DNA of 64,000 nt from NCBI GenBank assembly GCA_002224055.1, contig AZLU01000088.1, forward strand, positions 1 through 64,000, in the 5' to 3' direction. Both the position numbers and the translations under genes were made by a program. Below the pieces are notes generated by a model that made no database searches, was not told the origin of the DNA, and saw only the letters and a list, made by a program, of their open reading frames with translations. This DNA is from Pezizomycotina sp. ARF18. Lineage: Eukaryota > Ascomycota. Position 1 is the first letter of the stretch. Each line of letters begins with the position of its first letter. This document shows positions 36,900 through 47,922 of the stretch, piece by piece.

Positions 36900-39800
36900 T
36901 ATCCGGGTCGGGTGTGCGACGACGAGACAGGCCAGTTCCTATTTCTTAAAGAGATGGCTCTTTTGCTAAACTAAACTGAGAGAAAGAGAGAGGAGGGGTG
37001 CGAAGAAGTAAGAAGAAAAGAGTAATTGGGATGATGAGTTAACCTTGGCTTTTTCAGAGAAAGCTTACCACTTTTTTATTATCTTTCCTTTGTTGATTCT
37101 TTTTCTTCTTTCCTATGAAGATATTGTGGGAGAGAACAATCAATGCGTATAGCAACAACGTAAATATGAGTAATAATATTTTATTCTATATACGTATATA
37201 CGTATAAAAGGCGCGAAAACGTGAAAAACTAAGAGAGTACAACGACGGTAATAAAAAGAAAATAACGTAAGAAAAATACTGCAATATAGCGACTATAGAA
37301 CGATTTGTAATTATACGATGTTTCGTCTCCTGTCGTAAAATTAAGAGCAGAATCACAGCTCTGTTATAGAAATATGAGCGTGAGAATACGTGTCGTTTAG
37401 CTGGTCACAAATGGTAGTACCTTGATGGTATTTGCGCATTATAACGGTAGTAGAGACTGATTTCCCATTATTATGTGCTTTATGCAAAACTCGTATTACC
37501 GGGCAGTCCTTCCACTACAATATCATTCCTGATATTGCATTTTTTCTCTATATATTTGTGCGGATTCTTGTGAAATAATAATAAAGGTCCAAATCTATAG
37601 ATGCGCGAATTGAGGGACTTAGTCTACCCCGCGACCCAGGCAATTGATGGACGCTGATGACCAAAAAAGAGAACTTTTATTGTTAGATTTTTATTTGCTA
37701 AGCTAACTTTCATGGTTTCTCGTTTGTGTGTCTGTTTAGGTACGTTTATCACCTCATGGCATTCAGCTTTGGATCATCAAGCCAGCAGCATCGCCGGACC
37801 TCTTCCTTCATCCTCCATTATATTTAACATCGATAACGAATGGCTACCCCTATGTAATACGTAATCGATAGCATTCTTTCCTTAAAAACGATAATTCTTT
37901 CATCATGCCCTGCATAATCGATCACCGAGCATTATATCAATATAGGATGGTATCTACTAACGCTAAGATGTATATTTAAGTACGTATATATTCAATAACT
38001 CTTAAGAAAATAATAATATCTATTATCTCTATCTATTCCAGATTTAATCCTCGTCTACTCTTAATATTCTCTATTATTAGCAATTATGCTAATTCTAGCT
38101 GCCCTTCCAGTTCATTCAACTGTCTCTATATGGAAATAAGAATAGAATATAAGTAGAAGTAATAAAATACAATAGTATTTATCACATTTCAGAAATGCTA
38201 TTTCAGCTTTAAGGCTTTAAAAAATCCTTCTAGAATATTTTATATAGATGTTGTAGCAAATTTGTATATAATATTATATGAGGTCAGGCTCTAATATCTT
38301 TTAACTAGTCTAGGAACCCTGCGCAGCAAGTTTCTTAATAACTCATAAATTATATACCATAGTTTGCTCTGTTGTAGGATATTCTAGATACACGGAGAAT
38401 GGGAGATAGATCTGGAAAACTCCTAAGTTCCCAAATGTATGGAAGGAGAGAGACTTGTGGAGAATGTTTGTTTATATCTTCTATTTTTACTATTGTAAAG
38501 TTCTTCTTGTTCTTCTTCTTCTTCTTGTAGTTAGTTATCTAATGAAGATATTGGTTACTACATGCTCAACAAGGGTAAATATTATAATCCTGATACTATA
38601 TACCGAACAGAGTTTGATGTATATATATATGTAATTACTAACTACTGTAAGGCTCTATTATTGGATATTCCAACTTCCAGCCTGGTCATCTAGATAAGCC
38701 TTGATTCCTTTTTGACGTGTTTTTGTAAAAGAGCTATAATTGGGTCATTCCCTCTTCCTATAAGGATGAACCTGTTCGTACGAAGTTCATATTCGTTCTA
38801 CAAAATATTCTATTGGACTTTAAAGCTGCCCCAGTCCAAAAGTTCCACTTGTCGACCTCAATTTTTACCTTTTTTTTTTTTATCTTCCTTAAGAATTAAT
38901 TTGATTGAAATCACGACTAGTTTGTGTCACAACTTCAATTCAGACCAGACATTCCGCGCCCGCGTAATAATATAGATACATGCATTAAAGCTATTGTTTA
39001 AATTGAAGCAGCAGCAGTGGACTTTAAAATTTTAAATAAGACCGTGAGCGATCAAAATAGCACTTTTATAACAAAATCGACCTATACACCCTATCGGACG
39101 TGTTGAAGGGGCGATGCAGGGAGCTCTCATAGTCCTGAAAGTGGTATGTGACGTGTCATGTCAGCAGTTTCATCCTTCTTAGAGTGGTGAAGGTGGAACC
39201 TCAGTAACATTATCGTAATATCGTGCGAAAAAGTAACAAATATTCAAACTTGACGAACTCAATTAAGAACGAGATATTAGGATTTGCACATTTACCAACT
39301 TTTGAATTATGAATCCTTCAGTCAGTACACGTGGCAATTTGGTTACCCAGCCTCGTCGTATGCAACCGATTAAAGCTCTCAAAGCTCAAGAGAAACTCGG
39401 TATTAATCGGCTCCACTTTTGAATTCAAATCTCCACTAAGAATAGAGTATTCATGAGGATCATAGTTCACTACCAAGCCGTATTGAATCCTGGGGGCTTA
39501 AAATCGCTTCTAAAGGTGACAGGTGAGCTGGTTCACCGGTAGTGTGTGAATCCTCCTCGGAAATATTCCTTAAACAATGCTCTATCTCTCATGATAAATC
39601 ACCAATTAAGATGACAGCATCCCAGTGTCAAATAGCAACAGCTTGCAAATGAGATACAGCGAACTACCCTGGGGAAACCATTGGACCCGCCATATGCAAA
39701 GATAAACCCAATGCCTCATCTGCGTATCAAATGTTCATAAAGTAGAGATACAAAGGAGTACGACGAGGAAAGGCTTTGCGACAACTCACTCCTTTTCCCT

Positions 39801-42060
39801 CGGTGATTCTCTTTGTTTCACCCGACTTGTTCGCGTGTAATTCGCTAGAATATGACTCTTTTTAGGCCTAGAATTACGCTTAGGCACGGCGAACAGAATA
39901 CTCTTAAATTACATACATAGGCTATTTGATGGTATTCATCTTTTTTTTCCCGGGAAACCCGTATCAACTCGGCTCATCGTTCGGCTTGTTTTGAATTCTG
40001 AGCTTCCAAATTTTGATTCGTAAATTGGAATTATATATCTTGACAGCAATAATTTAATGTTTAACTCTTGTTTCTGTTCCTTCACATTTAAGAGGGCTAT
40101 AGAAACTTGATTAATGATACCGCCCTCTTAAGCATATGGCGTAAACTTTGGATAAGAATTTTAGCGGTTTTCTTGACTCGACGTCAAGAAAATGCCAAGA
40201 ACACTGGCGCTATCAAACGCCCGACCGTGCATACCCGTGCGTGACCGTCCGAAACGGGAAAATCTTAGCGGCGGGATGTTATTGATCCCAGACCGAGCTT
40301 GCACTTTTTCTCCTGAAACAATGGCCTGATTATAGCACGACCCTCGCCACCGTTTGGACCGAAATTCGCCTAAATTCGCTCAAAGCAAGGATCATTAAAA
40401 GGCAGCCTTAAGCGAATCTAGTGATCCCGAACCTCTTGTCATCGATTCTCATGCTCACCATATTCTATGTATATACATGGCGAAGAAATATGACTGTCGG
40501 GCACGCTGCGCCTCCAGTGCTATACTCTCTATAGTAATCCATCGACGGAGCTTAATATCCCCATTAAGGCATATTCTGCGAAGCCTCTAAATCAAATCAA
40601 GTTCGTGCACTCGAGGAGCGCTTGGCTTGAGATAAACATACCCCGTACAATTAACATGACTCAAGAGCAGAAACATTTCAAAGGACCCGACCTTCAGGTG
40701 TTCTCCGGAGGGTAAGGGAAACGGCACTGCGGAAGCTACCGTTCTCCTTCAGGTTGTTCACTCAATAATTCAGTCACGGCGAGCTCGAATGGAACATCTG
40801 TTAGCCCTTCTCATTCGAATTGAAACGGGCGGAGTTCCCACTTGGCAACAATCGCTTATATATCTTTAACTCTTTGATATTCGATCGTATTCAAAATGAC
40901 GATCAATAGAATGACTGCGCGAGCATGCACCGTTAAGACATGGCTCATAGACTCCGTAGGCTCGGTTTGGAGGGGCTCACCTCTGCATAGCAAGGCTAAA
41001 CGCAATATACACGTATCGGAATTGGAGTGGACAGTAGAGGAGGCAAACTAGCAGCGCCGCTGCAATGCATACCCCCCTGATGTGTCATTTGCAGTTGCAG
41101 TGATACCTGTTCAATAGTGCACGTCGCGGAGTGTTTCGGCGGACAAAATGGTATTATCAGGCTCTAGTATTCTACGCAGCTGTCTATGAGTCCATGGCCT
41201 GCGCTTTTGATGAGTTCGACGAATGCAAGAGTAAGAATTTTAGTTCAAAAAGTTGACAGGAGCTTACGTATTTTAGGATTTGTTCAAATTTATTATAATT
41301 GGTGTCAAAAGCAATATGAAGAATTCTCACTCAATATTTTAAGAGTGTGTTGGCAAACAACTTGCTGCTTGATTAAGAAAGAAAAGGAAGAATGAACCTC
41401 CAAGTCCTAATCATATAACCTTTAATAGAAAGTAACACGATTTCAATCATTCTACTCAGTCGCTTATCACGTGATACCAGAGCCTTCCAGGTCTCTCAGA
41501 ACATTCCCAGCCTTTGACTTCCACCAACCTTTATGAGAGCCACTGTTTTCCATCACAGAATGTACAAAGGCACATCTGTCCATAGCTAATTTGGATTGTT
41601 TGATGTTCTCATTCTCATGGTAGCTGCGATTATAAATGCTCTACCTCATAATATTACATGAAGCTCAATATCAGGGACGAAAGTAACAAGATCGAGTATG
41701 ACATGAATTTGAGATCATTAACGACGACCAGTCTAATTTCAATATATGATATACTTCGGGTTACATATCTTGTTATAAGATTTCCCAGTTTCATGCACCA
41801 AAGAGTCGGGCTCAGAAGCCATCATAACGCCGAATCTTCCTAGATTTCTCCCCATACCCAACACTCAACGGCTGAAGTCACCGAGGCGTAGGTAACTTTC
41901 GAGCGTTCCATAGTGATATTATTTTTCACCACGAAAGCCAAGGCGACCTCCTCTCGACGGCTCCATGTTTCTTCTTTTGTTCTCTCCCGGACTCCTATTC
42001 AAGGGTGTTAGTATCTCGAAATGTTGAGGATTGAAAATGATATGTAAAGAAAAGAATAAT
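36900..42060. other. Gene-free stretch, partly AT-rich
   Basis: No recognisable gene. From about 37,830 to 38,680 the DNA is TA-rich and RIP-like, with TTC repeats at 38509-38527. The rest is ordinary intergenic composition. Open frames of 60-87 codons (38712, 41186, 41658) have no motifs. Confidence 0.5.
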
Positions 42061-42071
42061 TTTAACGTTAT

Positions 42072-42719
42072 TCATGCCCGCCAACTTACGCAATTGTTCT
42101 TCTTTCGTGCCATGCTCCTCCCGATCTCATCAAACAAGGTCGCTTCATTGCTTCCAACTGGGGCGGAAACATACAGCTCGCCTCCGCGGCCTTTAGCATG
42201 GTAAACGACTTTGCGATCCAGCTCATACCTTGCGGCCCCTTGATAACGGTCGGAGTGGGGGCGCCGACGTTCCTCTGGGCAATATTTTGGTTGATTCCGG
42301 ACGACTTCTTCCTCGATATGGGGAGACAATGGTTGGTGCTGAGGCGAGTAAGTATCCTTTAAGTCCTTTGGATAGTCATCGCTGTGATCGTAGTACTGGC
42401 CATCGCAAGAATGGTCACGGGGAATGTCCTCGATCTGATCGCGACTCCGAGTCGCAGTCAGCTTTTTCTTTCTACGTTGGCCGTAGTCGCCATTGATAGT
42501 AGGTAGGTTTTCTCCCTGAACCCTGGCGGCGATACGCGCCATTGCAGCGGAGAGCTGACTACCCGGAGGGACGCTGGCTGTGAATTGGGTATCCGTTCTT
42601 TTGTTCTTGCTGAAGAAAGTTACTGTATCATCTCTTTCACGGAAATCGTCGACGTCGTCTAGCATGGCCGCTCCGCGAGAAGAGTGTCTGTGTTTGTTCT
42701 CAATAGACTTTCCTGGCAT
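42072..42719 (-). CDS. Hypothetical charged protein, 215 aa, intact
   Basis: One uninterrupted frame starts MPGKSIENKHRHSSRGAAM. It is rich in Arg, Asp, Glu and Tyr and has no membrane helix or signal peptide. The middle (SCDGQYYDHSDDYPKDLKDT) looks disordered. The C-terminal part (ARYELDRKVVYHAKGRGGEL, then LFDEIGRSMARKKNN) may form a small folded unit. I recognise no family. The codon pattern and length make it the most convincing intact single-exon gene in this part of the window. The next gene, 0.9 kb away, is on the other strand and also of unknown function. Confidence 0.6.
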   Translation of the reverse strand: MPGKSIENKHRHSSRGAAMLDDVDDFRERDDTVTFFSKNKRTDTQFTASVPPGSQLSAAMARIAARVQGENLPTINGDYGQRRKKKLTATRSRDQIEDIPRDHSCDGQYYDHSDDYPKDLKDTYSPQHQPLSPHIEEEVVRNQPKYCPEERRRPHSDRYQGAARYELDRKVVYHAKGRGGELYVSAPVGSNEATLFDEIGRSMARKKNNCVSWRA

Positions 42720-42769
42720 TTTATGGAGATATAGATTGCGGTATGTTAGTTTGCTTCTTTCTAGTTAGA

Positions 42770-43620
42770 GAGAAAAAAATATTATTATTCTTATCGATGT
42801 GTTTTTAGCTGTATAATATACTCCTGATTTTCACGAACTATAAGGAACTCCTAGGGATAACTTTGGAGAAAGATGGTACCACATCATTCAAGAAATGGGC
42901 TTTCGACCCTTCGTTTTTGGCCAACTTACGTTATTGGTTTCTTCCTTTTTTGTAAATACATTTCTGTTATCTTTGTTTCTTTCTATTTTCTTTTCTTTTC
43001 TTTTTTTCTGTTCTTCACTTTTGTCTTATATTCCAACTTAGTCTACGATGATTCATTATCTTACGTACAAGTTCAAGTAGGTACAAAATTGAATCCTGCT
43101 TTTTTCAGGACTACCTATTCTAAATACCTACATTAAACGGAGGTGTATCCAGGTGTTAATGTTACACGTCGTTTGCCCCTGCTCAAGTCACTTCATGCGG
43201 AATCCTTTGAAGCAAACAGCATAGCCTTCTTTACATCCGAGAGCAAGCTTAGAATGTGACCATTTCATTAATACCGAGCCGGCCCATGCGTTTGAGTGAT
43301 GTCTTTAAAGACGTACGGACACTGTTCTTAGATTTACAAAATAAATACTTGCACTCGTCATCTTGAACATAACCCGTGTATATCGTTCGAAGGTGACGCC
43401 AGCTTTCTTGCACGAGCCGTTTTCCTATTTTGAGGATCACATTCCCCATCTCCCTCGGTCCTTAGAACTTCCAGAGCTGGGTTCATTGCGGAAAATAACT
43501 TCTTTGAAGAAATAGGGCCCAATAATAACCATATACCTTTTTTTCCTCCATTCTCTTTTCACTATCCTACCCAAAGGAACGACCGCCGTCTAAGTTATTC
43601 ACACAAGCCAGCACATACCA
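42770..43620. other. Intergenic region with T-rich stretch
   Basis: The upstream region of two divergent small genes. It has a T-rich block at 42940-43040 and no accepted gene; the frames at 42873 and 43249 lack motifs. Confidence 0.5.
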
Positions 43621-43623
43621 ATT

Positions 43624-43925
43624 ATGTCGGAGCCCTGGAGAACCCAGTACAACCCTTTCTGCCCCCGCCTCCTCCCTCCAAAAAACTCAACGCAATCGGT
43701 AAACTCAGTTATCATGGCAATGGTAATAGCGAAATAGCCAAACGCGCAGAAGGTATCAATGCCTTGGCCAGAATGTCTGAGAACAGCCTTCAGACTAGCG
43801 CGTTTCAAGTGAAGGGGGGAAACATCACTATCAAATACTTTGGCAGCGGCGATAGCGAGTTGGCTAGACGTTCAGCGGATATCGGCGAAATGATAGCCGT
43901 TGCTGAAATTAGGAGGGCGAGGTGA
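43624..43925 (+). CDS. Small protein with an internal two-fold repeat (one apparent frame slip)
   Basis: The ATG at 43624 reads MSEPWRTQYNPF. The rest is open in the next frame from a proline run: PPPPSKKLNAIGKLSYHGNG, NSEIAKRAEGINALARMSEN, then ITIKYFGSGDSELARRSADI and GEMIAVAEIRRAR, with the stop at 43923-43925. The switch falls in the CCC/CCCCC runs near 43652-43662, where one missing C would join both parts. Two similar units are visible: KLSYHGNGNSEIAKRAEGI and TIKYFGSGDSELARRSADI, sharing the pattern Y-x-G-x-G-x-SE-h-A-x-R. Without the slip the protein would be about 100 residues. I know no family with this pattern. A start in an upstream exon is also possible, because the second frame stays open upstream of the ATG. 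Confidence 0.5.
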
Positions 43926-43929
43926 AAGT

Positions 43930-44500
43930 GTAAGCCAGCATTCCGAAACCTGTCTGTTAATCATAAAACAAAAGTAGACTTAGTATCGACCAGCTATAGT
44001 TTCTAACTCCTTTTAATCTAGAGCGCACAAAAGGATACTGTTTTCAAGTGGCCTACAGTACTTATGCTTTAGATAGTTGAAATTATGGCGATGATATGTA
44101 CAACTTTTATTATTTTTCATTATTATTATTATTTTATGCAATTCAAGGGCTCATAGGAAGAAGGAGCCAGGGTTTATCAATGAAAAATTCAATTTTAATT
44201 ATATAAATGCAATCTTTATTCCCGAAAGTAGGAACCCTCAAAAGCTTAAACCACCAAACGCTACTACATGAATGTACTCGATCTTTTGGTACTAGTGTAC
44301 AGTCCACTGAACGCCACCACAAAAATTAAACCAGCGCTGTGAAGATGAAGTTGACGCCAGATACCTGTCTTGTGACCTGCAGTTCGTAAGTCCCTTAACG
44401 TAGTCCATGAAGCCTATGTATAAGAAATTCTTGAGCCCCTGGTAACGTATATCCTTGTCAAGAGTTGAGTGGAATTAAAAAAGATAGGGAATTTACTAAC
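43930..44500. other. Intergenic stretch
   Basis: AT-rich DNA with an ATT-type repeat near 44109-44135. No recognisable gene. Confidence 0.5.
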
Positions 44501-44749
44501 CGTATCGAATGTGTCCTCCATCAGTAGTAGCTCCACATATCGTAATTCATGTTAACTTCGACCTTTATTGCGAGTTCTCGGACTAAGTCTTTGTACAGCT
44601 TGAAGGCGTCCCCCATGGGGGGCCGCTCCAACCGAGAGTTTCATCATTGTGGAAGTAGGCGGTACAAGAAAATCGTCCCATTTGTTGTGGATACCTATCA
44701 AATGGTCAATCTTGTACACGAATTGTCGGAACCAGCTTCTTAAGCCCAT
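44500..44749 (-). CDS. Possible small gene fragment
   Basis: The minus strand reads MGLRSWFRQFVYKIDHLIG, HNKWDDFLVPPTSTMMKLSV and then, in another frame, DAFKLYKDLVRELAIKVEV and NMNYDMWSYY. A stop and a GTTAGT donor-like site follow. The sequence looks protein-like but matches nothing I know and is broken at least once. The + strand frame here is less protein-like. Confidence 0.3.
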
Positions 44750-44759
44750 GATGTATCTC

Positions 44760-45580
44760 CTATTAGAATACAAGGGTTTGAGGTCAGGTAATCAATTTAG
44801 GCCGATTGCAAGGGAAAAAAGTTTGAAATGTGAGTGAAGGATGTTAGAGAAAGGGAGGATTGGCGTTTGTAGTTTGAAGAGAGTATGAAGAACTGAGAGA
44901 GTGTATATATGTTTTCCCAATATAAAGTTCAACTTTTTTGATTGCTCTCGTATTGAAGCCACTACTGAGTGTGTTTCAAATGTTTTATAAATTCTACTAA
45001 TGTCTATCAGAGTATATTGACATTATTTTCCGTATCAAGCGAAATCGGATCGGCAAAATGGCTAAAAAAAAAAAAAAAAAAATGAAAAAAAAGCAACGAA
45101 GAAAAAAAAAAGATGAAAAATAAAAAAGCAATGAAGAAAAAAAAATTTAAAAAAAAAATAATTAAAAATGAATAAATAAATAAATAAACAATTATATAAT
45201 AAAGATAATTTTTTAAAAAAAATAAGAAAATAATTTGCTTTCTTTCATGCATTATAGATCAGATATATTTAAAGATTAGTAAAATGTATAGGTTTTGGTG
45301 ATATTTACCCATATTAAATATAGCATGATAGATTTTATATTATTGTTAGTTTATTTGAGGCGTGAAGAAGGGCTTGGCACAGGGTCTCTGGAGATCTGAC
45401 TTATAAATAGTAATAATACAGTCCGACTCCAGTTGAGAAAGTATGTAGGCCGGTACAGTGCTATTTTCCATCTCGAATCTCTTTCAGTAAATTCCCCCCC
45501 CCTTTCTTTTTTATATTAGTTTCTTTTACGGTTTATTTGTTTTATTGATACAGAAGGGCATAGTACCAAATCCATACATG
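44760..45580. repeat. Intergenic stretch with A-rich simple sequence
   Basis: From 45,060 to 45,240 the strand is almost pure A with scattered G, C and T (GAAAAAA, AATAAATA units). The rest shows no gene. Confidence 0.65.
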
Positions 45581-45584
45581 AAAC

Positions 45585-46111
45585 ATGGATCCAATCACGA
45601 TAACCGCGCTCGTCGCTACCATAGTCGCTGCGATCTTTGGCGGTACAGGGCCAATCCTCAACGGGCTTTGGAGACGTATGAGGAATATTACGGCTCTATC
45701 TGTAGCTCGCGACGTATAGGCCCTTTACTCATCACCGATTCCTTTTGCGTTCCATTTAGCTCACTGTTGGCTAACCTTGAAATTTCACTACTCCCCTATA
45801 TCTCAGGGTATCTTCATACACTGGGGTCGCAACGGTTGACGGACGATATCCGAGCAATGCTGCTCAGAGATTCGCGCTTGTTAGCGGCTTCAGAACGCTA
45901 TTACCTGGGATACAACGCGGCAGAGGATGGTTTATCAGCGATTTTAGCGACTTCAGCGACTAGAACTCGAAGGCGAGACAAAGCTTCCGGCAAGCGACCA
46001 GGAACGGCATTACTCTTATCGACAGCAAATACCCTGGAAATGTTTCCAGTCCCTAGTGAAAATTCTGTAGCACACAGGAAATATAAACTAGAAAACTTGA
46101 ATTTCTGCTAA
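45585..46111 (+). CDS. Possible small membrane-anchored protein (broken frames)
   Basis: The ATG at 45585 opens MDPITITALVATIVAAIFGG, a clear N-terminal membrane helix, followed by GPILNGLWRRMRNITALSVA and a stop. Further on another frame reads TVDGRYPSNAAQRFALVSGF, then GWFISDFSDFSD and RNGITLIDSKYPGNVSSP, which looks like a globular domain. The listed 188-codon open frame over the same bases is a different frame and lacks the helix, so I think it is a shadow. The family is unknown and the gene has at least two frame changes. Confidence 0.4.
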
Positions 46112-46119
46112 ACCTTCCA

Positions 46120-46730
46120 ACATTTGTTTTACACCACGAGACCTGAAGATATAAATGAGTCGAAATATATATCAAATATTCAATAAAATTCTATATTCAT
46201 TTCAAGAATCGAAACTTATGTTTCCCATTCTAGTGACAAATAAATTAATAAGATATAAGCTCTAATCCATTAATACGCAACCCAGAGGATATTGGCAAAC
46301 AATTATGAGATATTTCCTAAACTTCCTCTATATGTTGTACCACCGATTCCACCGAGGACATTGGTTTTTTGCTGATGGTCAAAGTTCAACTTCGGCAACC
46401 TGTAGAAGCATAAGCAGTGGTCCATTATAAAGATTTTTCCGCAAGCCCACCCATCTGAGTCGGTTTCGTTATAAGGAGCCCTTTTTTAGTAATATTATTG
46501 CCCCTCAGTTTGAGGCCAAGTTTATAGCGGTGACCGCGAGGGAGATCGTCTGCTCTATTTATATTTATATATATTTGCGGACTCACGGGAGAAGCTATGG
46601 CAACAATTTGCAGCAAGCCGCACCTCCTGGTAACCGGTTCGTGGAATGATTTACTTCCATTCTCATTATTTCTACTTCCTCTATAGAAGCAAGGCATTTC
46701 TTGCTGGTAGGGTAAGACATCTTATTTCAT
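46120..46730. other. Intergenic stretch
   Basis: No accepted gene. Both strands carry short open pieces near 46430-46690, but neither shows a motif. Confidence 0.45.
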
Positions 46731-46734
46731 AGAA

Positions 46735-47100
46735 AAAAGCCACCATCAGGAGATTCCTCAGTATTAAAATCTAGGCTGTTCTAATCATGACCACCTAGCT
46801 TCTATTTATTGGATCCAGCGACAATCTGTCTTAGTGGCTTTCATGCACGAGCGGCCCGAAAGAGAATTAGAGGCTTATAGGAGGTTATACGCCCAATCTG
46901 ATGTACTCGGTAGATGGCAGTGGGGAAAAGCTGAAGAATACTTTCTGGGCCCGAGCGCTCGGTGTCCCGACTCACATCCAAACACTTATATTTTTAGCTT
47001 GAAAGGACGGTCGGTCAAGCCGGTCGTCTCCCTGAGACCGGATTTTGCAGAGCTGAACTTTATACATATTTGAAGGCTTTTTGGCTAAGATCCCGCATAT
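46735..47100 (+). repeat. Duplicated block, copy 1, with a small open frame
   Basis: This block resembles 50290-50630 along its length (shared pieces: TAGGC[TC]GTTCTAAT, GGCTTTCATGCACGAGCGG and its variant, GAGCTGAA[CT]TTT). It carries a 79-codon frame starting MAFMHERPERELEAYRRLYA, with FMHxRxExEL and YAQS kept in the other copy. The product is unknown. It could be a fragment of the upstream region, or of a neighbouring gene, duplicated along with the membrane-protein genes. Confidence 0.45.
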
Positions 47101-47104
47101 GCAA

Positions 47105-47920
47105 AAAGAGTGCAAAGAGCTTTTGCACAACGGAGGAATACATACGAGCTTTACCCAAAGTTATGTCTAGTAGTACCTATCCCTGGGTAGTCTCGCTTTC
47201 GAATCCTTCTTCGGATTGTATATTTTCTGGCGAAATCAGCTAATAACGATTTATATTTGTAGCTCGAAATATTCCTATTATAGCTATTCTAACCTGTACG
47301 ATTTGGGCTCCGGTATTCTTGCATACGGTGGTGGCTGTTGGGAACACGTCAAGGCATAGACGAAGAGCCAAATTACGACAAAAGTATGTATGACTTTCCA
47401 TGGGGTTACACATTTGGTATAATCTTAGGTATATACATAAGGAAAGAAGGGAGAAAAGAAAATATGGTGTGAACCCAACTGGAAAATTAAACTTAGCATT
47501 TCATTGTGCGCATCTCGAAACCAAGCGTTCGGGCGAGGACCGCAATGAAAAGAGCTTTACTTAGACAATATTAAAACCTGGGATACTCGAAGTAAAGGAA
47601 TACTTACTCCGTAAAGATGCTTTTCTTCGCGCGTCCGTCCTGGATTTTTTCCGAGCTTCTAGACTACTCTATAGTAAGGAGTAACAGTCGCGTATTTACT
47701 TAGACGTCCATCTGGTTACTTCTCTGATGAATTAGTTTACTCCTGATTTACATGATTATTTACTGATATATTTACTTATATACTATCAAACCCGTCATCT
47801 GTTTGCTTCCTGGTTAAATTTTTACGTGAAAGCAAGACCTGCCTTGTTTCTTTATAGGATGTAATATTACCCACATGCACAATTATCTCCTGTAGCCCAG
47901 ATCCCGGTCCCCCGGCCCAC
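47105..47920. other. Intergenic stretch
   Basis: No recognisable gene; AT-rich DNA before the 3' end of membrane-protein paralogue 3. Confidence 0.5.
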
Positions 47921-47922
47921 GT

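Noticed and set aside
38370-38575. TGTTGTAGG ... GCTCAACA, a possible LTR
   Set aside because: The flanking five bases on the two sides do not match, so there is no target duplication.
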